Shown here: positions 34,612-43,743 of the stretch, piece after piece
How the letters are laid out: each line of letters begins with the position of its first letter
Position numbering within the stretch: position 1 is the stretch's first letter
Assembly (NCBI GenBank): GCA_009929215.1
Contig: SAAX01000002.1
Coordinates: forward strand, 1 to 64,000
Source of the DNA: Deltaproteobacteria bacterium
GTDB taxonomy: Bacteria > Desulfobacterota > Desulfovibrionia > Desulfovibrionales > Desulfovibrionaceae
Length of the DNA stretch: 64,000 nucleotides
Direction: 5' to 3'
Made by a program: the position numbers and the translations under genes
The notes under the pieces: generated by a model
What the model was told of the DNA's origin: nothing
The model's database searches: none
The model's input: the letters and a program-made list of their open reading frames with translations, nothing else

Positions 34612-34965
34612 ATGTCGTTCAAGGATTTTCTTAAGCAGCAGCAAACCGGCATGGAAGCCATGGCCAATACAGGGGTCATTGGCCTGCATCTGGTGAGCGG
34701 CCCCGCAGTCGGTTTTGCCATTGGCTATGGAATAGACCACTGGTTTGCAACCGGCCCCTGGGGCAAGCTGGTTTTTCTGTTCATCGGCATTGCGGCAGGT
34801 TTTTTGAACGTGTACCGCGATACCCAGGCCCTGTTGCGCAAAATGGCAGCACAGGACGCCCGCCGAAAAGGCCTTGTGCCAGAACAGCAGAACGAAACGC
34901 CCCCAACAGGGCAAGGCAAGAAAAGCAGCCGTGCGCAGACTGAAACAGATGATACACAGCCTTGA
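34612..34965 (+). CDS. AtpZ/AtpI-type ATP synthase accessory protein
   Basis: The 117-residue protein has two transmembrane helices (about 20-40 and 50-70) with GFAIGYGIDHWF and a basic/Gln-rich tail. This is the pattern of the small AtpZ/AtpI family found at the start of atp operons and linked to Fo assembly or Mg2+ supply. Its 3' end overlaps the next gene. I assign it by context and topology. Confidence 0.75.
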   Translation: MSFKDFLKQQQTGMEAMANTGVIGLHLVSGPAVGFAIGYGIDHWFATGPWGKLVFLFIGIAAGFLNVYRDTQALLRKMAAQDARRKGLVPEQQNETPPTGQGKKSSRAQTETDDTQP

Positions 34966-35371
34966 CGCCTGGCTTTGGCGGCGCGGTATAGACCACCCGG
35001 CTATACGCGTGCTGTTGCGCAACGAAATTTTGCTCGCCGCATTTGGCCTTTTGGTCGGCGGGCTGGCCTTTACGGCCACACCCTGGTTTTTCTGGTTTGG
35101 AGTGGGCCTGACCATCATGGCCTGGACTTTTTGGGGACTGGCGCGCTTTTTTCTGCGCAAGGGGCTGGGCGATTACAGCACGGCTTTTTTGCGAATAGTT
35201 TTGGTGCGCTGGGTAGGCAGGCTTGTATTGGTTGGTGCGGTTCTTTATGTATCGCTGATCATCTACAAAGCTCCTGTTTTTGCCCTAGTAGGCGGCATGG
35301 TCGCCGCCGGAGCGTGTGCTCTGGCAAGTTATGCACTGGCAGCGCGAAGCCCGCGACGCAGTGCAGAATAA
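34949..35371 (+). CDS. atpI: AtpI-like (ATP synthase chain I) membrane protein
   Basis: The 140-residue protein has four hydrophobic spans, as in AtpI/F0F1 subunit I, which helps assemble the c-ring. The ATG at 34949 overlaps the preceding gene by 17 bases. A GTG at 34931 in the same frame would add six residues and cannot be excluded. It lies 117 bases upstream of atpB. Confidence 0.7.
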   Translation: MIHSLDAWLWRRGIDHPAIRVLLRNEILLAAFGLLVGGLAFTATPWFFWFGVGLTIMAWTFWGLARFFLRKGLGDYSTAFLRIVLVRWVGRLVLVGAVLYVSLIIYKAPVFALVGGMVAAGACALASYALAARSPRRSAE

Positions 35372-35488
35372 GGCAAAGCTGCCACACTGGCAGGGCTAAG
35401 GCCCAAGCCACAAATTTTGGGGAATGGCCCGCACGGGTCCAACACTAACTGCCGCGCTCAGGCGCGTACTCACCAGGAGGCATGGCTC

Positions 35489-36193
35489 ATGGCAGGTGGT
35501 TTACCGCATCCGGTATTGCTCTCCACATTTATGGGCATGGACGAGATCGCCATCGGTGGAACGATGGTGGAATTCAAACATGTGTTCTACTCCTGGGTCT
35601 GTATGGCCATTTTGTTCACCGTGGCGTTGATTATGCGCCGTCGGCTGACCATGGTTCCCGGAGGCCTGCAAAACTTTTTCGAAGCCTTGGTGGATACCAT
35701 CGAGAACTTCATCCTAGCCACCATGGGCGATCACGGGCGCAAGTTCGTTGGCCTTCTGGCTGGCATGTTCATTTACATTTTTGGCATGAACCTGATGGGT
35801 CTTGTGCCCGGCTTTGACGCCCCCACGGCCAACCTTAACACCACCGTATGCATGGCTGTATTCGTGCTGGTATTCTACAACGCTGTGGGCCTCATCCGCT
35901 GGAAGGCGCACTACATCCACCACTTCACCGGCCCTTCCAAGGTGCTTATTCCGCTCATGTTTCCGCTTGAAGTGGTATCGCACCTGTCGCGCCCGGTTTC
36001 TCTTTCACTCCGTCTTTTCGGTAACATCCGTGGTGAAGAAATCGTTATGGTGCTGTTCTTCGTGATGGCTCCCATACTCGGCACCCTGCCCATCTACGCC
36101 CTCTTCCTGTTGGGCAAGACCATGCAGGCGTTCGTGTTCTTCATGCTGACCATGTTCTACATCAAGGGCGCGCTTGAAGCTCCCGAGCATTAG
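35489..36193 (+). CDS. atpB: ATP synthase Fo subunit a
   Basis: Subunit a forms the ion half-channels of Fo. The 234-residue membrane protein has the essential arginine in [14 protein letters not shown], the segment that faces the c-ring, and a C-terminal helix [12 protein letters not shown]. The frame is open upstream, but AGGAGG eight bases before the ATG at 35489 decides the start. The F1 genes are not in the window; a split atp arrangement is known in Desulfovibrio. Confidence 0.96.
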   Translation: MAGGLPHPVLLSTFMGMDEIAIGGTMVEFKHVFYSWVCMAILFTVALIMRRRLTMVPGGLQNFFEALVDTIENFILATMGDHGRKFVGLLAGMFIYIFGMNLMGLVPGFDAPTANLNTTVCMAVFVLVFYNAVGLIRWKAHYIHHFTGPSKVLIPLMFPLEVVSHLSRPVSLSLRLFGNIRGEEIVMVLFFVMAPILGTLPIYALFLLGKTMQAFVFFMLTMFYIKGALEAPEH

Positions 36194-36266
36194 GCCAATG
36201 GCCCAAGGCTGCCTGCGGCCTGCCGCCTGAAAACGGCAAATTGCGGGACGTTTACACGACACATAG

Positions 36267-36641
<375 letters not shown>

Positions 36642-36661
36642 ATTAGAATCGCTTTATTTGC

Positions 36662-36695
36662 AAAAAGGGCGGCCCTACGGTCGCCCTTTTTGTTG
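36662..36695 (+). terminator. Terminator of the atp operon
   Basis: AAAAAGGGCGGCC (36662-36674) pairs with GGTCGCCCTTTTT (36679-36691) around CTAC, with a T-run, 20 bases after the atpE stop. Confidence 0.93.
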
Positions 36696-37241
36696 TTTCC
36701 TGGCCCGCATGAAGGCCCCACAAATTCTAATCGTTGTAATATTTGCCGCCCAGATTAGGCAAACATACAATCAAGGAAGACACAAATCTGGGGTACAGCC
36801 CTGACCCCGCAAGTTGTAGTTGCCTCGCCCATTCGACGGAACCAAGTTGTTCACACGCACTTGTCAACGGCTACAAGTAATCAATTCACTTAACCTTTGT
36901 ACCCAACTATGGTAGTAATTATCTACCACGAAACAATATTTTCGTAACCTCCCAAAATAACTACAACTGTAAATATAATTGCCTGTCAGATACCTAGAAA
37001 GTGGTGAAAAAAATTTTATCAAGAAAAAGTCGCTATAAGCTACATAAACCAAGCAGATGCAGAATAATTCGGTTTGTACATATGTTGCCGGAATATCAGC
37101 TATTTACTAATTATATCGGCATGTTAATCGGACAAATTGTCATGAATTCACAAGGCTTGCGCCCAACGGCATTTCTGCTATAAAATCAATTTCACAAAGC
37201 TTGTAGCAACATGACACGCTGCGCATCCTAGAAGGTATACC
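36696..37241. other. AT-rich region between atpE and rex
   Basis: These 546 bases are clearly AT-richer than the genes around them and hold no supported gene. Visible elements are a GGGGT...ACCCC hairpin at 36798-36816, GGTAG...CTACC at 36911-36927, and the rex promoter with its repeats at the right end. Short open frames here lack ribosome sites and family resemblance. Confidence 0.6.
37137..37203 (+). promoter_or_regulatory. rex promoter with paired TTCACAA motifs
   Basis: TTGCGC (37157-37162) and TATAAA (37179-37184) are 16 bases apart. TTCACAAGGCTTG (37147-37159) and TTCACAAAGCTTG (37191-37203) are direct repeats 44 bases apart, one reaching the -35 and one just after the -10. Each contains the Rex half-site TTCACAA; the first is preceded by TTGT (37137-37140), making an imperfect palindrome. 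Autoregulation by Rex is an inference. Confidence 0.5.
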
Positions 37242-37883
37242 ATGGTAAACCCACCCAAGAGCAAACACATCCCCAGAGCCACAATCCAGCGCCTTGCAAC
37301 CTATGTGCAGGTGCTTGAAAATTTTTCACGCGACAATGTCGAGGTCATTTCCTCAAATCCCCTTGCTGAAGCCTGCGGCGTCAACGGATCGCAGGTTCGT
37401 AAAGACCTGGCCTACTTTGGCGAATTTGGCATTCGTGGCGTTGGCTATCATGTAAAGTCGCTCATTGCCGCCATCACTTCTTCACTTGGCGTTGACCGTG
37501 AATGGCGCATGGCCCTCATTGGCGTGGGCAACCTCGGCAAGGCTATTCTGAATCATGGCGAATTTCGTTCGCGCGGATTCAATATTGTGGGCATCTTTGA
37601 CTGCGACCCCTTCAAGATTGGCGAGATTGTTCACGGACTTGAAGTGCACTGCACCCGCGACCTCAAGGACATGGTGACCGACCTGAATATTGAAATCGGC
37701 ATCATCACCACGCCGCCGGAACGGGCACAGCGGGCTGCGCAGCACCTGATGGATGCGGGCATCACCTCCATCCTCAATTTTGCCCCCTCGCGTATCAAGG
37801 TTCCCGACAGAATCAATGTGGAATACGTTGACTTTTTCCACCACCTGTACGCACTGGCATTCAACCACCCGCAAACCCGCTAA
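37242..37883 (+). CDS. rex: Redox-sensing transcriptional repressor Rex
   Basis: Rex senses the NADH/NAD+ ratio and represses energy genes when NADH is low. The 213-residue protein has an N-terminal winged helix (about 10-80: NPLAEACGVNGSQVRKDLAYFGEFG). The Rossmann domain follows (LIGVGNLGKAIL near 90), then the domain-swapped C-terminal helix FFHHLYALAF. In Desulfovibrio, Rex is reported to control sulfate-reduction genes, which fits its place beside atp and the apr/qmo and hdr-flx loci in this window. Confidence 0.96.
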   Translation: MVNPPKSKHIPRATIQRLATYVQVLENFSRDNVEVISSNPLAEACGVNGSQVRKDLAYFGEFGIRGVGYHVKSLIAAITSSLGVDREWRMALIGVGNLGKAILNHGEFRSRGFNIVGIFDCDPFKIGEIVHGLEVHCTRDLKDMVTDLNIEIGIITTPPERAQRAAQHLMDAGITSILNFAPSRIKVPDRINVEYVDFFHHLYALAFNHPQTR

Positions 37884-37887
37884 GCCA

Positions 37888-38688
37888 GTGTCTTTCACTA
37901 CCATAACCACCTGGCCAGGGCGTTTTCATGACGCCCTGGCTTTTCTTACCCGCCTGGTACCACCGCGCGCAAACTGCACAGCCGCCTCACTAACGGCAGC
38001 CATGCCTTTTTTTGCGCCGGTGGGCCTTGTGGTCGGCGCGCTGTGCACTGTTGCGGCTATTGCCGCTTTGTGGATATTTGACAAGCCAGAGTATGGATTT
38101 GCCGGGCACTGCCTTGCCGCAGCCATAGCTGGCTGGGTGTGGATACTGTGCGAAATATGGTCCACGCGTGGCCTGCACTGGGACGGATTGTCCGACCTTG
38201 GCGATGCCACTGGCAGCGGAGCCCTTGGCGAGAAGTTTTGGACAATTCTGCGCGACAGCAGGCTGGGCGCATTTGGTGCGCTGCATTTGCTGGCAGCTTT
38301 CAGTGGCCTGTGGATCAGCCTCACAGGGCACTTGGCGCAGGGACAATGGGTTGCCCTGGTGCTTGCCCCGGCCTGGGGCCGAGCCGCCTGTATCTGGCTG
38401 GCCGCGTACAGTACTCCCTACGAGCAACGCTCGCTTGGTGGCCTGGCATGCGCTGGGTCAACGCCACAGCTGGCACGTTGGCAAATTCTGCTAGCTGTGG
38501 GCATGGCGCTGCTGGTGTTCATGACAAGCAGCTGCCCTTTTTGGCGCTTGCCCCTGCTGGGCCTTGGACAGTTTGTGCTGGTGCACAGCATGATTGATAA
38601 AACGCGCCTTCACGGCGGCGTTTCAGGCGATTTTCTTGGTGCGTGCATCCAGTGGAGCCAGTTGTGGTTTCTGCTGATCACAGTGTAA
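37888..38688 (+). CDS. cobS: Adenosylcobinamide-GDP ribazoletransferase
   Basis: CobS joins alpha-ribazole to adenosylcobinamide-GDP in the last part of B12 assembly at the inner membrane. The 266-residue protein has about six hydrophobic helices with the family motifs AFLTRL, WDGLSDLGDA and LRDSRLGAFGA. A GTG at 37888, four bases after the rex stop, is the only start that includes the conserved AFLTRL segment without overlapping rex. No strong ribosome site is visible, so coupling to rex is likely. Confidence 0.85.
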   Translation: MSFTTITTWPGRFHDALAFLTRLVPPRANCTAASLTAAMPFFAPVGLVVGALCTVAAIAALWIFDKPEYGFAGHCLAAAIAGWVWILCEIWSTRGLHWDGLSDLGDATGSGALGEKFWTILRDSRLGAFGALHLLAAFSGLWISLTGHLAQGQWVALVLAPAWGRAACIWLAAYSTPYEQRSLGGLACAGSTPQLARWQILLAVGMALLVFMTSSCPFWRLPLLGLGQFVLVHSMIDKTRLHGGVSGDFLGACIQWSQLWFLLITV

Positions 38689-38746
38689 GGTACACCTGCC
38701 TGACGCAAACAATCGGGCCCAGCCCGTTGAAACCAAGGAGCTAGCT

Positions 38747-39325
38747 ATGGATTTCAGAGCACTGGCAGAAGCAGCGCGCACCTGCCGCCGCTTTCATGAA
38801 GATCAGCCGCTGGCCATGACTGATCTGGAATGGCTTGTGGACTGCGCCCGTGTTGCCCCCTCGGCCAAAAACGCTCAGGAACTGCGCTACGCACTGGTGG
38901 GCAATGGCGACACCTGCAAAAAACTTTTTGCGCTTACCCGTTGGGCTGGCGCTTTGAAAGACTGGGGCGGCCCGCACCCCGGTGAGCGCCCCACCGCCTT
39001 TGTGGCCATACTCATGCCCCAGTCGGGCAAGGAACTGACCTGCATTGACGTGGGCATTGCCGCCCAAACAATCCAGCTTGCGGCCACCAGCCGTGGCTGG
39101 GGTTGCTGCATAATCCAGTCTTTTGACCATCAGGCCGCACCAGCCCTGCTCAACGTGCCCCAGGACATGAAAATCGCCCTTGTGCTGGGCCTTGGTCTTG
39201 CCAAGGAAACCCGCATGGTTGACAGCATGCCCGAAAGCGGCGCTACCGCTTACTGGCGCGATGCGCAAGGCGTGCACCATGTACCCAAGCGCAGCCTTGA
39301 TGATCTGATCATTGCCCGCTTCTAG
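38747..39325 (+). CDS. Nitroreductase-family protein
   Basis: The 192-residue FMN-type nitroreductase has the N-terminal ARTCRRFHEDQP and ARVAPSAKNAQELRY (phosphate-binding), and the central GIAAQTIQLAATSRGWGCC motif with a Cys-Cys pair. The substrate is unknown. AAGGAG lies 8 bases before the ATG. It could follow cobS on the same transcript. Confidence 0.88.
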   Translation: MDFRALAEAARTCRRFHEDQPLAMTDLEWLVDCARVAPSAKNAQELRYALVGNGDTCKKLFALTRWAGALKDWGGPHPGERPTAFVAILMPQSGKELTCIDVGIAAQTIQLAATSRGWGCCIIQSFDHQAAPALLNVPQDMKIALVLGLGLAKETRMVDSMPESGATAYWRDAQGVHHVPKRSLDDLIIARF

Positions 39326-39346
39326 GGCGAGTTACGGGTTAAACGC

Positions 39347-39380
39347 AAAATCGCGGCAGTGTGTATCTGCCGCGATTTTT
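39347..39380. terminator. Bidirectional terminator
   Basis: A 13-bp stem (AAAATCGCGGCAG at 39347-39359 with its complement at 39367-39379) has T-runs on both exits. It separates the nitroreductase gene from the converging glycosyltransferase gene. Confidence 0.9.
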
Positions 39381-39401
39381 AATTTGCTTTTACGGTCTGA
39401 A

Positions 39402-40625
39402 TCAGACGGCGTACTGCACAAGCCAGTCGCCAAGCAGCCGGGCAAGAGCGGCGTCACCAATCGAATATGCTGCCCTTCGCGCCAGCTGCACGCGAGCTTT
39501 TGATGCAGCCAAATCCCGCCCCGCACGCTCTGCCTCAAGAGCAACCAGCATTTCTTCCCCAAGCTGTGCATTTCTGGCAAGTTGCAGCATCTGCGCAAAA
39601 ACCTTGGGCGCAGGCATGATGCGCAGGCAACGGTTTAACGTGTTCTGGGCTGACGAAAGATCGCCGTCCGCTTCCTGATGTGCTGCCAGCAACAGCCAGC
39701 CATCGAGCCACAGGGGCTCGCGCTGCAACATGGCCTGGCAGGCCGCGCTGGCAAAAGCCGCGCCCCCCAATTCCTCATTGAGCCGCCTTTGGCGTTCTTG
39801 CGGCAGTTCTGCCCAGGTTGCCAGCGAAGGCCCAATACACAGCTGATAGCCATCCAGGTTCACAAGCATGTGCTCGTCTGGCCGAACAGCCCCGCCAAAA
39901 CGCTGCATAAGCAGGGTGCTGTTTTGCAGATCGTGCGCAAAACGCCCCGGCGTGCAGCTTGTATGGTGGTGGATCACGCTGCGGCTTTCCACCCGCAGCT
40001 TCTGGCCCCGCGCACGCAGGGTAAAACAGAGGTCAATGTCCTCAAAGCCGTTGCGGTACTCCTCATGAAAAGCCCCGCAAGCTTCAAAATCTGTTTTGCG
40101 CAGCATGATGGCCGCGCCGGTGATAGCCTGCAAAGGATGGTTCTTGCGCGCAGCGGCAAACGTGCCGGGCAGGTGCTCGTAAAGATGCCCCAAGGCATTG
40201 AAGGGCGTAACATAGATGCCGCAGTGCTGCACCGTGCCGTCCGGGTACAGCAGCAGCGGGCCCACTGCCCCCACCTTGGGGTCGGCCATGCCCTCGCGCA
40301 GGGGCGGCAGCCAGCGCGGGGTAAGCGTGGTGTCGTTGTTCAAAAAAAACAATAAATCGCCGTCCGCCGCTCGCGCACCGGCATTGCAGCCCCTGGCAAA
40401 ACCCACATTTTCAGGCATGCGCACAGCCTTGAACGACGTACCAAAAAGCGCCTCGCCCAAGGGAGCAAGCTCCGTGGCCGTGGCATCAGTGGAATGGTTG
40501 TCCACCACCACCACCTGCATGTTTTCGCCAGCCGAATGCGCGGCCAGCGAGCGCAGGCAGGCTTCTGTCATGTCCCAGAGATTCCAGACAGGAATGACCA
40601 CCGAAACGCAGCTGCTATCGTGCAC
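39402..40625 (-). CDS. GT2-family glycosyltransferase with helical C-terminus
   Basis: The 407-residue protein begins with a GT-A domain of the rhamnosyltransferase type (SVVIPVWN, VVVDNHSTDAT, NVGFARGCNAG, FLNNDTTL, GFEDIDLC). About 130 residues of alpha-helical, TPR-like sequence follow. The start is GTG at 40625: its G is also the last base of the cbiA TAG, and GAGGAG lies six bases upstream inside cbiA. This tight coupling to cbiA is odd, since nothing in the sequence links it to cobalamin synthesis. The acceptor is unknown. Confidence 0.85.
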   Translation of the reverse strand: MHDSSCVSVVIPVWNLWDMTEACLRSLAAHSAGENMQVVVVDNHSTDATATELAPLGEALFGTSFKAVRMPENVGFARGCNAGARAADGDLLFFLNNDTTLTPRWLPPLREGMADPKVGAVGPLLLYPDGTVQHCGIYVTPFNALGHLYEHLPGTFAAARKNHPLQAITGAAIMLRKTDFEACGAFHEEYRNGFEDIDLCFTLRARGQKLRVESRSVIHHHTSCTPGRFAHDLQNSTLLMQRFGGAVRPDEHMLVNLDGYQLCIGPSLATWAELPQERQRRLNEELGGAAFASAACQAMLQREPLWLDGWLLLAAHQEADGDLSSAQNTLNRCLRIMPAPKVFAQMLQLARNAQLGEEMLVALEAERAGRDLAASKARVQLARRAAYSIGDAALARLLGDWLVQYAV

Positions 40626-42331
40626 TACACACTCCTCTGGCTCTCTGCGCTCATGGCAAAAGTCCTTGCCGCCGCAACAAAATTTGTGGCCCAGCAAGGT
40701 ATGGCCGGAGCGAAAATGTGCGTATACGAAGCCCACACGTTGCGCCGCAGCAGGCCGTCAATGTTCTGCCCTTTTTTGCCCGCATCGGGGCCTATGTCCT
40801 GCCCGTTCTGACCTTGGCCCATGTGCGGTCCCATGTACGGCCCCATGCCTTGGCCTTTGCGCAGAAGCATGCCGTGCTCGGGCGCGGGCCCCTGCCAGCG
40901 GCAGCGCGAATAATGGAATTCGTGCCCCAGAATTTCCATGCCCTGCGGAAAATAAGGATTGTCTGCGGTTACGGTTCCGCGCACATATCCCAACCCTTGC
41001 GGCTTGGGGCAAAACTGTGCCACCACGGGGAATATGCCGCTCATGGGCCACAGCTTGCCATCGCGCTCAATGCCCTGCGAAAGCAGCATGAAACCGCCGC
41101 ATTCCGCATAGATGGGCAGACCGGCATCGGCCCAGGCCGCAAGTTTGTGCAACTGCGGCGAGGCGCTGAGCACTGCCGCGTAGTCTTCAGGAAAACCGCC
41201 GCCAAGGTACAGGCCGTCAATCTCGCCGCCCGCCGCTGGCTGCCCACTACCGCGCAGCACCGGCCACTGGCCTGAATTTGGGCCAACAACCTCAAGCCGC
41301 ACCAGCTCCGCCCCGGCACGCTCCAGAGCCTCAAGATTTTCTTCGTAATAAAACCACAGGGCGCTGTCGCGCACATAGGCTATGCGTGGGCGCGGAACCT
41401 CCTGCGCATGCGGTGTGGCGAGAGTCGGCGTGACAACAGAGCCAGCCGGGGTTTGCGCAGTGGCGCATGTCGACGTAGACGCTGCGGCAGACCAGAACTG
41501 CTCTGCCGCTTCTGCCGCAGTATTTGCTCTTGGGCCGTCTGCGTCTGCATCAGCAGCACGGGCGGCGTTCATCACATCATCAAGGTTAACGTGCTGGCCC
41601 ACAAAATTGCCCAGAGTTTCAAGCACGGCCCGTGCCTGTGGCGAAAGCGCGTCGCCGCACGAGGCAATGCCCATGTGACGTTCGGGCAGGGGATTTTCTT
41701 TCAGGCGCGGCAGCACGCCCAGCACGCGCACGTCTGTGTATTCTTCAATGACCTTGCGCAGCAGATCTTCGTGCCGCGCCGTGCCCACCTGATTGAGCAC
41801 CACGCCCGCAAAATACAAACCCGGCTCAAAGGTGGTCATGCCGTGCACAAGGGCCGCCGTGGTGCGGGTCATCTTGGTGCAGTTGATGCTCAGAATGATG
41901 GGGCAAGCCAGCATGCGTGCCAGCTCTGCCGTGGAGCACGAACCGGCTACGTCCATGCCGTCAAAAAGCCCCCGGTTGCCTTCAATGACGCCAAGCACCT
42001 CGGGGCAGCCTGTCTGCGCCTGAGTTTTGTACATGGCGTGCACAAAGAGCGCCTTGAGCTGCTCTGGCCCAAGCATGTAGGGGTCAAGGTTGGTGGCGGG
42101 CCGCCCCGAGGCCATGGCCAGCCAGGCGGCGTCGATGTAGTCCGGCCCTTTTTTGAAAGCCTTTACCGCATGCCCCTGCGCGGCAAGTGCGTGGGTAAGC
42201 CCCAAAGATAGCAGAGTTTTGCCGCCGCCGCCCGAAAGGGCCGAAACGCACAGCCGTGGCATGCGCAGACCAGAAACGGGAACGCCTGTGGACGCGTCAC
42301 AAGAAGAGGAAGGCAGAAGGGATTGCAGCAT
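40625..42331 (-). CDS. cbiA: Cobyrinic acid a,c-diamide synthase
   Basis: CbiA/CobB amidates the a and c side chains of cobyrinate using ATP and glutamine. The 568 residues hold a P-loop dethiobiotin-synthetase-like domain (SALSGGGGKTLLSLGL, KKGPDYIDAAW, GNRGLFDG). A class I glutamine amidotransferase domain follows, with the nucleophile in YAECGGFMLL. At 568 residues it is long because of an Ala/Thr-rich linker near 285-312 and an insertion near 500-525 rich in Met-Gly-Pro-Gln. An internal ATG at 42262 matches the usual family start, so the first 23 residues may not be translated. Confidence 0.9.
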   Translation of the reverse strand: MLQSLLPSSSCDASTGVPVSGLRMPRLCVSALSGGGGKTLLSLGLTHALAAQGHAVKAFKKGPDYIDAAWLAMASGRPATNLDPYMLGPEQLKALFVHAMYKTQAQTGCPEVLGVIEGNRGLFDGMDVAGSCSTAELARMLACPIILSINCTKMTRTTAALVHGMTTFEPGLYFAGVVLNQVGTARHEDLLRKVIEEYTDVRVLGVLPRLKENPLPERHMGIASCGDALSPQARAVLETLGNFVGQHVNLDDVMNAARAADADADGPRANTAAEAAEQFWSAAASTSTCATAQTPAGSVVTPTLATPHAQEVPRPRIAYVRDSALWFYYEENLEALERAGAELVRLEVVGPNSGQWPVLRGSGQPAAGGEIDGLYLGGGFPEDYAAVLSASPQLHKLAAWADAGLPIYAECGGFMLLSQGIERDGKLWPMSGIFPVVAQFCPKPQGLGYVRGTVTADNPYFPQGMEILGHEFHYSRCRWQGPAPEHGMLLRKGQGMGPYMGPHMGQGQNGQDIGPDAGKKGQNIDGLLRRNVWASYTHIFAPAIPCWATNFVAAARTFAMSAESQRSV

Positions 42332-42382
42332 GCGGCGGCCTTGTTAACGTTGGGGCAAAAAACCTGTGAAACCAAAAGCCGT

Positions 42383-42432
42383 GCGGCCCGGCGGCAAACG
42401 CAGAAAAATCTGCGCAAACCAGGCCGGGCCGC
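42383..42432 (-). terminator. Nested hairpins after the purH-like gene
   Basis: GCGGCCCGGC (42383-42392) pairs with GCCGGGCCGC (42423-42432). Inside it CGCAGA...TCTGCG (42399-42414) forms a second stem. On the minus strand ACGGCTTTTGG follows. This resembles a terminator with a long loop and separates the purine gene from cbiA. Confidence 0.5.
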
Positions 42433-42465
42433 GTACCTGACAAATTCAGGGACAAAAAACCATTG

Positions 42466-43743
42466 CTAGTGCTTGAAGGAACGCTGCCCCGTAAACACCA
42501 TGGCAACCTGGGGCTTGGCCTCGTTGCAGGCCACAATCACTTCCGCATCGCGCATGGAGCCGCCGGGCTGGGCAATGGCCGCAACGCCCTGGGCAACAGC
42601 CACGTCAACACCGTCGCGGAAGGGGAAGAAGCCATCAGACACCAGGGCAGACCCGGCCAAACCGCCGTGCGAAGCTTCGGTGCGGCTTTCGATATCGGCC
42701 AGCTTGGCGGCCATAGCCGCATCGGTGGCGGCCTTTTCCTTAAGCTCGTAAAGCGACAGGCCCAGTTCGCGGAAGGCCAGCGTGTCGGCATACTTGGTAT
42801 GGGCCTTGTGAATGGCCAGTTCCACGCAGCCCACGCGATCCTGCTCGCCCGTGCCGATGGCAAGGGTGGCGCCGTCGCGCACAAAAATCACAGAGTTTGA
42901 GGTCACGCCAGCTTCCACGGCCCAGGCAAAGCGCAGGTCGTCCAGTTCCTGCTTGCTGGGAGCGCGGGCAGACACAGACAGGCCTTCCTTGGTGGTGGCG
43001 GTGGCAGGCAGAAAATCGCCAGCCTCAAGAATGCGGTTCACAAACGATTTCTGCACAATGATGCCGCCGTCGGCCAGGCTCTTGATGTCAAGAAAGGCCG
43101 AGCTGGTCAGCTCTTCGAGCCGCCCAAGGCCGGGCAGTTCCATGATGCGCAGGTTTTTGCGGCCCTTGAGAATTTCGACCACGCCTTCTTCAAAGGCAGG
43201 GGCGGCCACCACTTCAAAGTAGTTGGCGGCAACAATCTCGGCGGCCTCGCGGGTGAATGGGCGGTTGACCACCACGGCCCCGCCAAAGGCGGCGATGCGG
43301 TCGCACCAAAATGCCTTTTCAAGCGCGGCGGCAATGCCGTCGTTGCTCCAGGCTGCGCCGCTGGGATTGTTGTGCTTCAAAATCACCGCAGCAGGGCGCT
43401 CGGTGAGGTACTGCAAAATATTGGCCCCGTTGTCCACGTCGGTGAGGTTGGTCTTGCCGGGGTGCTTGCCAGCCTGAATCATCTGGGTTTCGGTGAGCGC
43501 CGAAACAATGCCGTTGCCGGGGCCGCGCCAGGTCAGACCGCCGCAGGTGATGGAGCCTTCCTTAAGGGCATAGAGGGCTGCGGGCTGATCGGGATTTTCA
43601 CCGTAGCGCAGGCCTTTTTCCTCGTTGTCCAGCGTCCAGGTGCGCTTTTGGTACACGAGTTTTTCGTCGCCCAGAATGATGGTCATGGTGTCAGGGAAAG
43701 CGTCCTTGTGGACGGTGCTGTACATGGACTTGAGATCTGACAT
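42466..43743 (-). CDS. purH: AICAR transformylase domain protein (PurH C-terminal domain only)
   Basis: The protein carries the AICAR formyltransferase domain of PurH, which makes FAICAR in purine synthesis. The Lys-His active site is in LKHNNPSGAAW and the C-terminal part has AIAQPGGSMRD. At 425 residues it lacks the N-terminal IMP cyclohydrolase (MGS-like) domain found in standard PurH (about 520 residues). Ring closure must come from another gene. The frame is open far upstream, but GGAGG before the ATG at 43743 fixes the start. purA lies nearby on the other strand. Confidence 0.85.
   Translation of the reverse strand: MSDLKSMYSTVHKDAFPDTMTIILGDEKLVYQKRTWTLDNEEKGLRYGENPDQPAALYALKEGSITCGGLTWRGPGNGIVSALTETQMIQAGKHPGKTNLTDVDNGANILQYLTERPAAVILKHNNPSGAAWSNDGIAAALEKAFWCDRIAAFGGAVVVNRPFTREAAEIVAANYFEVVAAPAFEEGVVEILKGRKNLRIMELPGLGRLEELTSSAFLDIKSLADGGIIVQKSFVNRILEAGDFLPATATTKEGLSVSARAPSKQELDDLRFAWAVEAGVTSNSVIFVRDGATLAIGTGEQDRVGCVELAIHKAHTKYADTLAFRELGLSLYELKEKAATDAAMAAKLADIESRTEASHGGLAGSALVSDGFFPFRDGVDVAVAQGVAAIAQPGGSMRDAEVIVACNEAKPQVAMVFTGQRSFKH

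Noticed and set aside
36798-36816. Cobalamin riboswitch before rex-cobS
   Set aside because: There is a GGGGT...ACCCC stem, but no B12-box or GCCACTG core, and rex lies between it and cobS.
36864-37052. 62-codon minus-strand frame in the AT-rich gap before rex
   Set aside because: No ribosome site, atypical composition and no plausible domain; AT-rich DNA can give such frames only by chance.
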